A stretch of DNA of 64,000 bases from NCBI RefSeq assembly GCF_000484695.1, contig NZ_AXVR01000020.1, positions 1-64,000 of the forward strand, written 5' to 3'. The stretch comes from Salinispora cortesiana (lineage in GTDB: Bacteria; Actinomycetota; Actinomycetes; Mycobacteriales; Micromonosporaceae). The translations under genes and the position numbers were made by a program. This document shows, piece by piece, positions 52,001 through 59,613 of this stretch; the first letter of the stretch is position 1, and each line of letters begins with the position of its first letter. The notes under the pieces are model-generated. The model did no database searches. It was not told the DNA's origin and was given only the letters and a program-made list of their open reading frames with translations.

Positions 52001-55000
52001 GTGCTCGCCGACGGACGCCTGCACCAGCTACGAGTACGCGGAGGGCTCGCACTACCGTACCGCCGTGCTCGATGCCCGCCCGGACTCGTACTACCGACTC
52101 GGGGAGAGTGAGGGCACCGCGGCGGCCAGCGACGTCGCGATCAACCTGGGCAAGGACTCCGCCACCTATCACCACGTGACCCTTGCCCAACCTGGTGTGA
52201 TCGAGGGCGTCGGTGACACCGCGGCCTCCTTCAACGGCACCTCCTCCCATGTGGAGCTCCCAAAGGGCCTGGTGAAAAAGAGTCGTGACACCGCTGTCGA
52301 GCTCTGGTTCAAGGTCGGCAAGACCCAGACCGGTGGCCCGCTGATCGGCTACCAGGACAAGGCCCTCGACTCCGCTGCCACCAGCGGGGTGCCGATCCTC
52401 TACACCGGCATCGATGGCCGCCTGCGTGGTCAGCTCGCCGGAGGCACCATCGCACCGATTTCCTCCACCGTTCCTGTCAACGACGGCAAGTGGCACCACG
52501 TCGTACTGTCCGCCATGGGCAACGTCCAGACCATGTATCTGGACGGCGTCAAGGTCGGCGAGCGGACCGGGCAGACCATCGAACACTCGCTGCTGACGTT
52601 CAACCAGGTCGGTGCCGCTTCGGCTACGACGCCCGGCTCGTGGCCGGGTTGGGGGTGGACGGCTCGGCGGTACTTCGCCGGCATGATCGACGAGGTCGCC
52701 GTCTACTCGCATCCCATTGGCCCGAAGACCGCCGCGGCGCACTTCGAGTACGCGAAGCCCGCCGCACAGCAGCTCACCAAGATCACGCTTCCCAGCGGTA
52801 AGGTCGCCAGCGAGGTTGTCTACGACACCGCCACCGACCGGGTGAAGGAATACACCGACGAGAACGGTGGTACTTGGAAGATCGGTCAGCCGGCTATCTA
52901 CGGCGGCGACGACGATCTCCGCCGGAGTGTCCAGCTCCTGGACCCGGCCAACCGCCCGCACCTCTACGAGTACGACGCGCTGACCGGGCAGATGTTGCGC
53001 TCCGGCATTCCGCTCGGCCTGGAAACCCGGCCGGAGGACCAGCCGGGTGAGCCAACTCCGTCGCCGGGTCCTCCGCCCGGTGAGACGTGCACGGAACCGG
53101 ACCCTATCGACCCTGCCTTCTGCACCATCATTCCGGACGACTCCGGTGGGCCGGTCTTCGTCGAGCATCCGCTCGACGGCATGGCGATCCGCAGCTACTC
53201 ATACGACGAAAAGGGCTACCAGACCAAGGTCACCAACGAAAACGGTGACTCGGTGGAGATGACCTACGACAGCAAGGGTCGCCTGACGACCCGTAAGAAC
53301 TGCCGTACCACCTCTGAGTGCCATACCCGCTACTTCACCTACTCCGCCACCATCACCGACCGGCTGGACCCGCGGGTGGACCTGGTCGTCGAGTCGAGGG
53401 ACAGCCGGTCGAGCAGCCCCACCGACAATCAGTACCGCACCACCTTCGAATACGCGATAGACGGTCAGCTAACCCGGCAGACCAACCCGGATGGAAGCAC
53501 CGTCAGGCACACTTACACCTTCGGTGCCGAAGTCGCCGTTGGCGGCGGGAATCCACCGGCCGGCCTGATCAAGACCAGTACCGACGCCCGTGGCAAGGTC
53601 ACCCGCTTCGTCTACTACAGCAACGGAGACCTTGCCCGGGTCACCGAGCCAGGCGGTCTGGTCAGCGAGTACACCTATGACACACTCGGCCGGCAACTCA
53701 CCGAGAAGATCGTCTCGGACTCCCACCCCGAGGGTGTCACCACCACCTTCACCTACGACGATCACTCCCGGGTCAAGGCCGTCACTGGCCCGGTAGTCAC
53801 CGAGGAGATCTCCGGTGCGGAGCATCAGGCGCGCACCACCAACGAGTACGACGCGGACGGCAACGTCACCGAGGTAACCGTCGCCGACCTGCTCGGCGAG
53901 GACCCGGAGCGAATCGTCACCACCGAGTACGACGAGTACAACCGCCCGGTGCGGATGATCGACGCCGAAGGCAACGAGGAGAGCTACGAGTACGACCGGT
54001 TCGGCAACCGGACATCCATGGTGGATGCCAACGACAACCGGTACGACTGGGCGTACACGGCTCAGAACAAGGTCGCCGAGGTGCGGCTGCGCGGCTGGCG
54101 CAGCGACCCGGATGGCATACCCGCCCCGGACACCGGCGACTATCTGGTGTTGCACGCCTACTCGTACGACCACGCGGGTCGACTCGCCAGCGACACCGAC
54201 GCGATGGGTCGTCGCCTGGAGTACACGTACTACCGGGACGACCGCCTGCACGCCATCACGATGAAGGACTTCCGGGACCAGGACGGAACCACGCGTGACT
54301 ATGTAGTCGAGGAACGCCAGTACGACGCGGCCGGCAACCTCACCCTCAAGAAGGAAGCTAACGGCACCCGGGCGAGCGAGTTCACGTACGACCGGGCGGG
54401 CAAGCTTCTCACCAGCGTTCTGGATCCGACCGGGCTGACCCGGACCGAGACCATGGCGTACGACCTCAACGGCAACGTGACACGGACGACCCGCAGCGGC
54501 AAGGCCTCCAATGTGCCGTGGGTCGTGCCGGTTGTCACGGAAACCGTTGACTACACCTACGACGATGATGGCAACCTGCTGACCGAGAAGGTGACGGCAG
54601 GCAGCGAGACCCGGACGACCAGCTACACGTATGACCAGCGGGGCTTGCGACTGAGCGCCACCGACCCCCGGGGCAACGTGAGCGGTGCCGACAAGGCCGC
54701 CTTCACCACCACCTACGAATACGACGAACTCGGCCGGCAGGTCAGCTCGACCGGCCCGGCGGCGGCGGCGGAGAGCGACGGCGGCGGGCCCGTCACGACC
54801 CGCGTCGAGGTCGCGTTCAGCTACAACACCTTCGGCGAGCAGGTCGCCGCGCGTGACCCACGCGGGCAGATCTCCCACGTCGAGTACGACAAACTCGGCC
54901 GTCCGGTGCGCACCCTAGCCCCGGCCTACCTGCCGCCGGGAGTCTCCGAGCAGATCATCCCGGAAACCCGACAGAGCTACGACGGGCTGGGCAACGTTGT

Positions 55001-58000
55001 CGAGGCAATCCGTCCGAGTGGCACCACCAAGTTCACCTACGACCAGCTCAACCGTCTTGTCGCCCGGGACGATCCGGCATCGACCAACGATGACCGGGCG
55101 GTGACCCACTACACGTACACCCGCGTCGGCGAAGTGCTGTCGGTCACCGACCCGACCGGTGCTCGGATCGAATCCACCTACGACGATCTGGACCGCCAGA
55201 TCACGCAGACCCGCGTGGAACGGCAACCGACGCCCCGGAACCTCGTCACCCAGATGGCCTACGACGACTACGGCAATCTGACCTCGGTCGTGTCACCGTC
55301 GGGTGCGACGACGGTCAACGCCTACGACAGCGTGGGCGACATGATCCGGACCACCGCGCCTACTGGCGAGTCGATGGTCTTCGGCTACGACTACGCGGGC
55401 CGGCAGATCCGTGCCTCCGACGGACTGGGCCGCACCGTCAGCATCGAGTACGACCGGTTTGGCGACCGGGCCAGCGATGCCAGCCTGGACGCGGACGGGA
55501 CACTGCTTCGCCGCCAGACGTACGAATACGACGAGGCAAGCAACATGATCCGGTCAACGGATCCGTACGGCACCGTCACCCGGTACGAGTACGACGCGTT
55601 GAGCCGGCTACGCACACAGATCGAACCGGTGACCGACAAAAAGTCGATCACCACCACCTTCGGCTACGACGTCGCCGGCAACCGGACCCGCTACACCGAC
55701 GGCCGGGGTAACTCGACCATCTACACGTACAACACGCTCGGCCTGCCGGAGTCGACGATCGAACCGGCGACGACCGCCCACCCGGCGGTGGCCGACCGCA
55801 CCTGGACTGTCGGCTACGACGCCGAAGGTCAGGCGGTCCGGTTGAGCGCACCGGGCGACGTCAGCCGGCAGCGTACCTACGACGCCGGCGGCCGGCTCAC
55901 CGCCGAGACCGGATCAGGTGGCGACACCGCGACCACCGCGCGGGAAGTCAGCTACGACCTGGTGGGACGGCCCACCAGTGTGAGCGCCCCGGGCGGTGCC
56001 AATAGCTATACCTACAACGACCAGGGGGCGCTGCTCTCCACCGCCGGCCCGTCCGGCACCGCCAGCTTCACCTACGACGACGACGGTCGGATGACGACCC
56101 GGACTGACGTGACCGGGACATCCACCTTCGACTACGTCAAGGGTCGGCTCGACACGATCACCGACTCGATCACCGGCCAGGCACAGCGGCTGAGCTACGA
56201 CGCCGCCGGCGAGGTGGAGACGGTCGATTACGGCGGCGGCCGGATTCGCACCTTCGGGTACGACGACTTTGGCCGGGTCGCCAGCGACACTGTGCAGAAC
56301 AGCGCCGGCTCCACCGTCGCCTCAGTGATCTACGGCTTCGACCTGAACGGTCACCTGACCGAGAAGAAGACCACGGGCACCGCGGGCGCGGGCGACAACA
56401 CCTACACGTACGACAAGGCGGGCCGGCTCACCTCGTGGACCAACGCGGAGGGCACGGTCGCGTACGAGTGGGACGACAGCGGTAACCGGATCAGCGCCGG
56501 GTCGAAGACCGCTACGTTCGACGAGCGAAACCGCCTGCTCTCCGATGGCGACTACACCTATGCCTACACCGCCCGCGGCACCCTGAGTACCCGGACCAGC
56601 TCCGGCCTGTCCGAGCAGTACTCGTTCGACGCGTTCGACCGGCTCACCGAGGCCGACGAGCAGACCTACACCTACGACGGCCTGGACCGGGTGACTTCCC
56701 GTACCGGGACGACCTTCACCTACGCCGGCTTCGGGGATGAGGTGGTCCACGACGGGGTGGAGTACTTCGCTCGCGGACCGGGCGGGGAACTGCTCGCCAC
56801 CGGCCAGGGCAACAACGAACGGCTGTCCCTGACCGACGTGCACGGCGATGTCGTGGCCGCCTTCGACCCGGCCAACACCGAGCTCGCCGCACTCAACGAC
56901 TCGACTGCCTACGACCCGTTCGGTCAAAAGATCGACAGCGTCGGCGACACCGGCAACCTGGGCTTCCAGGGTGACTGGACCGATCCAGACACCGGCCAGG
57001 TCGACATGGGTGCCCGCTGGTACGACCCCGGTACCGGTTCATTCACCTCGCGGGACAGCGTCACCTACGCCGCTGGGGATTCGATTCTGGCCAACCGGTA
57101 CGGCTACGGTGCTGGCGCCCCACTCGACTTCTACGACCCCGACGGCCACTGGCCCAGCTTTGTCAAGAAAGCAAGTAGCTGGGTATCCAACAAGTGGAAG
57201 TCCGCCAAGAAGGCTGTGGGCCGGACGTGGAATTCTGCAAAGAGCTGGGGGTCCAGGCTGTGGGAGAATGCGCGCACCTGGGTTACGAAGCAGTACAACC
57301 GTGTGAAATCAGCCCTTACCGCGGCGAAGACCTGGGTTAGCGATAAGATCCACGCGGTTAAGAACAAGGCGAGAGAGGGCTACGCAGCCTACCAGGACGG
57401 CAAGCTCGGCGACTGGGCGAAGGAACAGGCCAGGGCCGCCGCACATGAAGTCAAGGCCAAGGTTACGCGGGCAGCCAAGGCAGTGCAGGAAAAGCTGGTC
57501 AAATTCACCAAACTGCCGGTTGTTCAAGCGCTGACAAAACCTCTGATCGCAGCAAAAGAACTGGTTTCTGCCGGCGTCAAAGTCGCGGCCAGTGTCGTCT
57601 CGGTCACCGCCCAGGCCATCAAGGACCCGGAAAAGTTCCGAGAGAAGCTCCTGAACGCGGCAGCCGAGAAAGTAGCGCCGCTGGTCGAGGGCGTAACTGA
57701 CGTATGGGACAAGTCAACCCAGTTCGTCGAGGACCATGCCGCCGAGATCGCCGGCATCGCGGCCGGCGTCGCAGTCGGTGTTGGCTGTGGTCTGGCGATC
57801 GGCTGGACCGGCGTCGGCGCGGTGGCGTGTGGTGCCTTCGCGGGTGCGGTCGGCTCGGCCGTCACCGGCAGCGTGATCGGAATGCGCGGCTCGGACCTGC
57901 TCGGCGAGGTGGCGACGGGTGCTGCGTTCGGTGCGGTCGGCGGCGCCCTCGGCCCCATCGCCGGCCGAGCGATCGGCGCCGGAGTCCGCGCCGTCGGCGG

Positions 58001-58883
58001 CGGCCTACGGGCGGCCGGCAACGTCGGCGGAAATCTCCTGGCTTCTGGCGGCAGAGCAATCAGCGCTGGTGCGTCGAAGGTCCGTAGTCTCGCCGGACGC
58101 CAATTTAACAGGGGCTGCCGGACCAACAGCTTCACTTCGGCTACCAGAGTCTTGCTGGCCGACGGTAGTCGTAAAGCGATCAGTGAGGTCCGTATCGGTG
58201 ACCGGGTACTCGCCACCGACCCCACCACCGGCCGGACCGAGGCGCGTGTCGTCACCGCGTTGATCGTAGGTGCCGGTAGTAAGGACCTGGTCGAGATCAC
58301 TGTCGACACCGATGGTGATGCAGGCGACCAAACCGCGAAGCTCACCGCCACCGACGGTCACCCCTTCTGGGAGTACGGCGACGGTCGTTGGGTCGAGGCG
58401 AGGGATCTCGAACCCGGGTATGAGTTTGAAACCGCGGACCACCGGCCGGCCACGGTGGTGGCCGTTCGTAAGTGGACTGAGCACCAGCAGGTCTACAACC
58501 TCACCGTTGACGGCCTCCACACGTACTATGTGGTAGCCGGTAGTACACCGGTGTTGGTCCACAACTGCACAATCCTTGGTGCTGGAGCTCCGAAGGCAGG
58601 AAACACTGCAGTTGTCGGTCGTCTTGAGGACACTGCCGTGGCCCGCGACTGGGCGAGCCACGATGTTCTCAACATCCCGGACTGGACCATCACAAAGAAT
58701 GATGCATGGGTGAATGCGGTTATTAAGAATAAGCAGGATGTGTACGTCGCATCCCCACTGACACACCGAAATCTGTGGGACGCGGCTAACGGTCGACAGA
58801 CCGTCTTGGCTCGGGAACTGAAAATGCTGACAGGCGCTGGCTACAAGTGGGATGGGGACTATCTGCGCCCCCCAAGGAGTTGA
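49062..58883 (+). CDS. Giant RHS/YD-repeat polymorphic toxin with HINT pretoxin domain
   Basis: 3273 residues. Order seen (residues approximate): hydrophobic export segment 27-50; DNRLRE-type adhesion domain 365-545 (SSMYVHGSSSTSGGQELLVG); DUF6531-like start of the RHS cage 775-870 (GRDFDTQVGNVSTSAIDV); LamG-like domain 1005-1235 (DSYYRLGESEGTAAASDVAI); YD repeats 1250-2550 (YDDHSRVKAVTGPVV); RHS core end near 2650 (GQVDMGARWYDPGTGSFTS); Trp/Lys-rich linker 2700-2840; Gly-rich membrane-active stretch 2885-3010; HINT domain from Cys 3021 (CRTNSFTSATRVLLADG) to the VLVHNC junction at 3171; then a 104-residue toxin. The HINT domain probably splices off the toxin. ATG 49062 follows CAGGGG; TTG 49056 overlaps it. 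The gene seems intact. Confidence 0.93.
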   Translation: MSFGPRRTFDRSAQPSRRAPLLRTGTVRSLVAAAMVGVLALGLGGGGVGGLSPLPVEGDEAGRRAAAGAPAQKWSSTATGSDHVARGRVNRELPTTQRGRYPLHRLAQEPKSAVNKASVEQPPAGEAKGFDQKTSREQPAERDANQRVYHNADGTQTIEFSSAPINYQTSDGSWAPIDSSLVPSGDGGWQNAADATQVRLAPRSDAGDLVRLIFDEDIEFGYSVADAAGTVGQVTGDAIVYPGVRPEMDLRLEPRPSGVKETLVLHSATAPTSYLFPLHLRDLTARLVDGQVVLTDKAGMQRAVIPPGYMVDAGEGDRGPATSTGVRYELVNVDDQPALRLTLDSAWLSDPDRRFPVEVDPTVGPPVTGEGADSSMYVHGSSSTSGGQELLVGRASGSNAAAYLTFNGLVDQLRDQTIHGAALSVVNYDAASCKPRKITVHPVTESWTAGTGHSYPGPSVGSSLASRSFAHGYIGLGQSQSACPAANEMFDLGTAGRDLVQRWVNGEQANNGLSLRASTTDSSAWKRLAGTGTANAPTLYITHSPYNAEYAIPNPTPEPPVLRNQDGNVQVTVTNRGSEDWTPANYYLAYRVYNAQTGEAVTQQRSASLPSTLARGATVTLDASVKRLEPATYFLDFTMVRTGGAVFTDHQVPPGRIVLQVFDVPPVVQELYPPNGYQAPTLNPLLWAQAVDTDAPPGATLSFKFEVCDRTDDGGEANCTDSGYLDEHAWVIPDSRLSWGESYLWRAYVRDGANEVRSPDSVLLTSVPQPDVLSRIARSPDAERGRDFDTQVGNVSTSAIDVTAMTVGPELNLLRTYNSLDPRPSAVFGAGWSSRYDMKLTPDDDGSGNVVIRYPDGQEVRFGRNSDGTYVAPSGRVARLTLDDTGWKLRDRSGTTYEFSLTGKLVRITDKMARSVKLVYDVFSGKLARAQVANSFTNTAGRALHFSWTDDHITAVKTDAIDGAPLTWTYTYSGDLLTKVCSPTDACTSYEYAEGSHYRTAVLDARPDSYYRLGESEGTAAASDVAINLGKDSATYHHVTLAQPGVIEGVGDTAASFNGTSSHVELPKGLVKKSRDTAVELWFKVGKTQTGGPLIGYQDKALDSAATSGVPILYTGIDGRLRGQLAGGTIAPISSTVPVNDGKWHHVVLSAMGNVQTMYLDGVKVGERTGQTIEHSLLTFNQVGAASATTPGSWPGWGWTARRYFAGMIDEVAVYSHPIGPKTAAAHFEYAKPAAQQLTKITLPSGKVASEVVYDTATDRVKEYTDENGGTWKIGQPAIYGGDDDLRRSVQLLDPANRPHLYEYDALTGQMLRSGIPLGLETRPEDQPGEPTPSPGPPPGETCTEPDPIDPAFCTIIPDDSGGPVFVEHPLDGMAIRSYSYDEKGYQTKVTNENGDSVEMTYDSKGRLTTRKNCRTTSECHTRYFTYSATITDRLDPRVDLVVESRDSRSSSPTDNQYRTTFEYAIDGQLTRQTNPDGSTVRHTYTFGAEVAVGGGNPPAGLIKTSTDARGKVTRFVYYSNGDLARVTEPGGLVSEYTYDTLGRQLTEKIVSDSHPEGVTTTFTYDDHSRVKAVTGPVVTEEISGAEHQARTTNEYDADGNVTEVTVADLLGEDPERIVTTEYDEYNRPVRMIDAEGNEESYEYDRFGNRTSMVDANDNRYDWAYTAQNKVAEVRLRGWRSDPDGIPAPDTGDYLVLHAYSYDHAGRLASDTDAMGRRLEYTYYRDDRLHAITMKDFRDQDGTTRDYVVEERQYDAAGNLTLKKEANGTRASEFTYDRAGKLLTSVLDPTGLTRTETMAYDLNGNVTRTTRSGKASNVPWVVPVVTETVDYTYDDDGNLLTEKVTAGSETRTTSYTYDQRGLRLSATDPRGNVSGADKAAFTTTYEYDELGRQVSSTGPAAAAESDGGGPVTTRVEVAFSYNTFGEQVAARDPRGQISHVEYDKLGRPVRTLAPAYLPPGVSEQIIPETRQSYDGLGNVVEAIRPSGTTKFTYDQLNRLVARDDPASTNDDRAVTHYTYTRVGEVLSVTDPTGARIESTYDDLDRQITQTRVERQPTPRNLVTQMAYDDYGNLTSVVSPSGATTVNAYDSVGDMIRTTAPTGESMVFGYDYAGRQIRASDGLGRTVSIEYDRFGDRASDASLDADGTLLRRQTYEYDEASNMIRSTDPYGTVTRYEYDALSRLRTQIEPVTDKKSITTTFGYDVAGNRTRYTDGRGNSTIYTYNTLGLPESTIEPATTAHPAVADRTWTVGYDAEGQAVRLSAPGDVSRQRTYDAGGRLTAETGSGGDTATTAREVSYDLVGRPTSVSAPGGANSYTYNDQGALLSTAGPSGTASFTYDDDGRMTTRTDVTGTSTFDYVKGRLDTITDSITGQAQRLSYDAAGEVETVDYGGGRIRTFGYDDFGRVASDTVQNSAGSTVASVIYGFDLNGHLTEKKTTGTAGAGDNTYTYDKAGRLTSWTNAEGTVAYEWDDSGNRISAGSKTATFDERNRLLSDGDYTYAYTARGTLSTRTSSGLSEQYSFDAFDRLTEADEQTYTYDGLDRVTSRTGTTFTYAGFGDEVVHDGVEYFARGPGGELLATGQGNNERLSLTDVHGDVVAAFDPANTELAALNDSTAYDPFGQKIDSVGDTGNLGFQGDWTDPDTGQVDMGARWYDPGTGSFTSRDSVTYAAGDSILANRYGYGAGAPLDFYDPDGHWPSFVKKASSWVSNKWKSAKKAVGRTWNSAKSWGSRLWENARTWVTKQYNRVKSALTAAKTWVSDKIHAVKNKAREGYAAYQDGKLGDWAKEQARAAAHEVKAKVTRAAKAVQEKLVKFTKLPVVQALTKPLIAAKELVSAGVKVAASVVSVTAQAIKDPEKFREKLLNAAAEKVAPLVEGVTDVWDKSTQFVEDHAAEIAGIAAGVAVGVGCGLAIGWTGVGAVACGAFAGAVGSAVTGSVIGMRGSDLLGEVATGAAFGAVGGALGPIAGRAIGAGVRAVGGGLRAAGNVGGNLLASGGRAISAGASKVRSLAGRQFNRGCRTNSFTSATRVLLADGSRKAISEVRIGDRVLATDPTTGRTEARVVTALIVGAGSKDLVEITVDTDGDAGDQTAKLTATDGHPFWEYGDGRWVEARDLEPGYEFETADHRPATVVAVRKWTEHQQVYNLTVDGLHTYYVVAGSTPVLVHNCTILGAGAPKAGNTAVVGRLEDTAVARDWASHDVLNIPDWTITKNDAWVNAVIKNKQDVYVASPLTHRNLWDAANGRQTVLARELKMLTGAGYKWDGDYLRPPRS
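58569..58883 (+). other. C-terminal toxin module of the RHS protein (unrecognised family)
   Basis: The 104 residues after the HINT Asn-Cys junction. Key stretches are TAVARDWASHDVLNIPDW, TITKNDAWVNAVIKNKQD, VYVASPLTHRNLWDAAN and RQTVLARELKMLTGAGYKWD. Conserved-looking polar residues are the His in SHDV, the Asn-Asp of KNDAW, and the Asp/Arg of LWDAANGRQT, which could form a nuclease or other active site. I do not recognise a named toxin fold. DNA here is clearly more AT-rich than the RHS core, as in swapped toxin cassettes. Confidence 0.6.
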
Positions 58884-58888
58884 TCGCT

Positions 58889-59398
58889 GTGAACCTCGAT
58901 GAACAGTCATTTTCATTTCTTGAGCTAAGCAAGAACGTGAACTATGGCCGCGATACCCTGCCGTCGGCCAGGGACCGCCAGATTCGGGACCTGCTACTAG
59001 GCGCGGCAGACAGCGCTTCACTTGAGCAGGTCAAGCGGCTTATGCCAGGTGATGCTGACCGGGTTCTAAACGCGTTCGCGGAGCGAGCCGCGTCCATCGC
59101 GGTTCGTCATCAGGATGCACGCGAGCTTCGCGCCGGCATCCTGGCTGCAGCGATTGCTCAGGCAATTACTGGCGATCTGCGAGAGTCGCTGGCTGCGCTT
59201 TCATTGCTATATCGAGCCTCTGAGATGATCGGCCACGATCCCAATTCGGAGTTTGCTGCGGCGAATGATCTTTCCGGAGGTCGTGCGATTGGCTTACTTG
59301 ACTTCCTGCGCAGGTCGCCGGAGGATAAGACGATCCAGGCCATGGGTTACGAAGAAGGTGACGACAAGGGTGGGTTTCGGTTTGTCCGAAATTGGTAG
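58889..59398 (+). CDS. Probable immunity protein for the RHS toxin
   Basis: 169 residues starting VNLDEQSFSFLELSKNVNYG. Mostly helical, soluble, no signal peptide: QIRDLLLGAADSASLEQVKR, ADRVLNAFAERAASIAVRHQ, and ESLAALSLLYRASEMIGHDP. The GTG at 58889 follows AAGGAG (58875-58880), which lies inside the last codons of the toxin gene, so translation is coupled and the antidote is made with the toxin. Position, size and lower GC content fit an immunity gene. I do not recognise a family, and binding to the toxin is inferred from location only. Confidence 0.75.
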   Translation: MNLDEQSFSFLELSKNVNYGRDTLPSARDRQIRDLLLGAADSASLEQVKRLMPGDADRVLNAFAERAASIAVRHQDARELRAGILAAAIAQAITGDLRESLAALSLLYRASEMIGHDPNSEFAAANDLSGGRAIGLLDFLRRSPEDKTIQAMGYEEGDDKGGFRFVRNW

Positions 59399-59508
59399 CG
59401 CACAGCGCTGTAACGAGGCGAATCAACCTTGATTCTTCACGGGTCTGATCAAGGTGTCACTGATGACTGTGGCGGGAAGTAGCGACTGCCCTGCAGTGAG
59501 AGCACGAG

Positions 59509-59537
59509 GGCGCCCCACCCGGAAGGGGTGGGGCGCC
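59509..59537 (+). terminator. Terminator of the RHS-immunity operon
   Basis: GGCGCCCCACCC (59509-59520) pairs perfectly with GGGTGGGGCGCC (59526-59537) around GGAAG. It lies 111 bp past the immunity stop and likely ends that transcript. Confidence 0.7.
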
Positions 59538-59567
59538 GGTCGTTGGCCAGTTCACGCTAGCCCGTCG

Positions 59568-59611
59568 AAGTCGGTGGCCGGTGACCCGTTCGGGTCACCG
59601 GCCACCGACTT
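59568..59611 (-). terminator. Very strong terminator of the subtilisin/kelch gene
   Basis: A perfect 20-bp stem (arms 59568-59587 and 59592-59611) with a GTTC loop lies immediately after the minus-strand stop at 59614. Its strength and position make it an obvious transcription end, probably in both directions. Confidence 0.88.
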
Positions 59612-59613
59612 AC

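Larger units (their letters stand above)
59399..59613. other. Intergenic region with two strong hairpins
   Basis: 215 bp between the convergent immunity gene and the large subtilisin gene. It contains two large stem-loops, described separately. No gene is seen. Confidence 0.8.

Noticed and set aside
51348..53168. Minus-strand frame of 606 codons opposite the RHS gene
   Set aside because: Antisense to a continuous RHS reading frame with recognised domains; no motif in the shadow.
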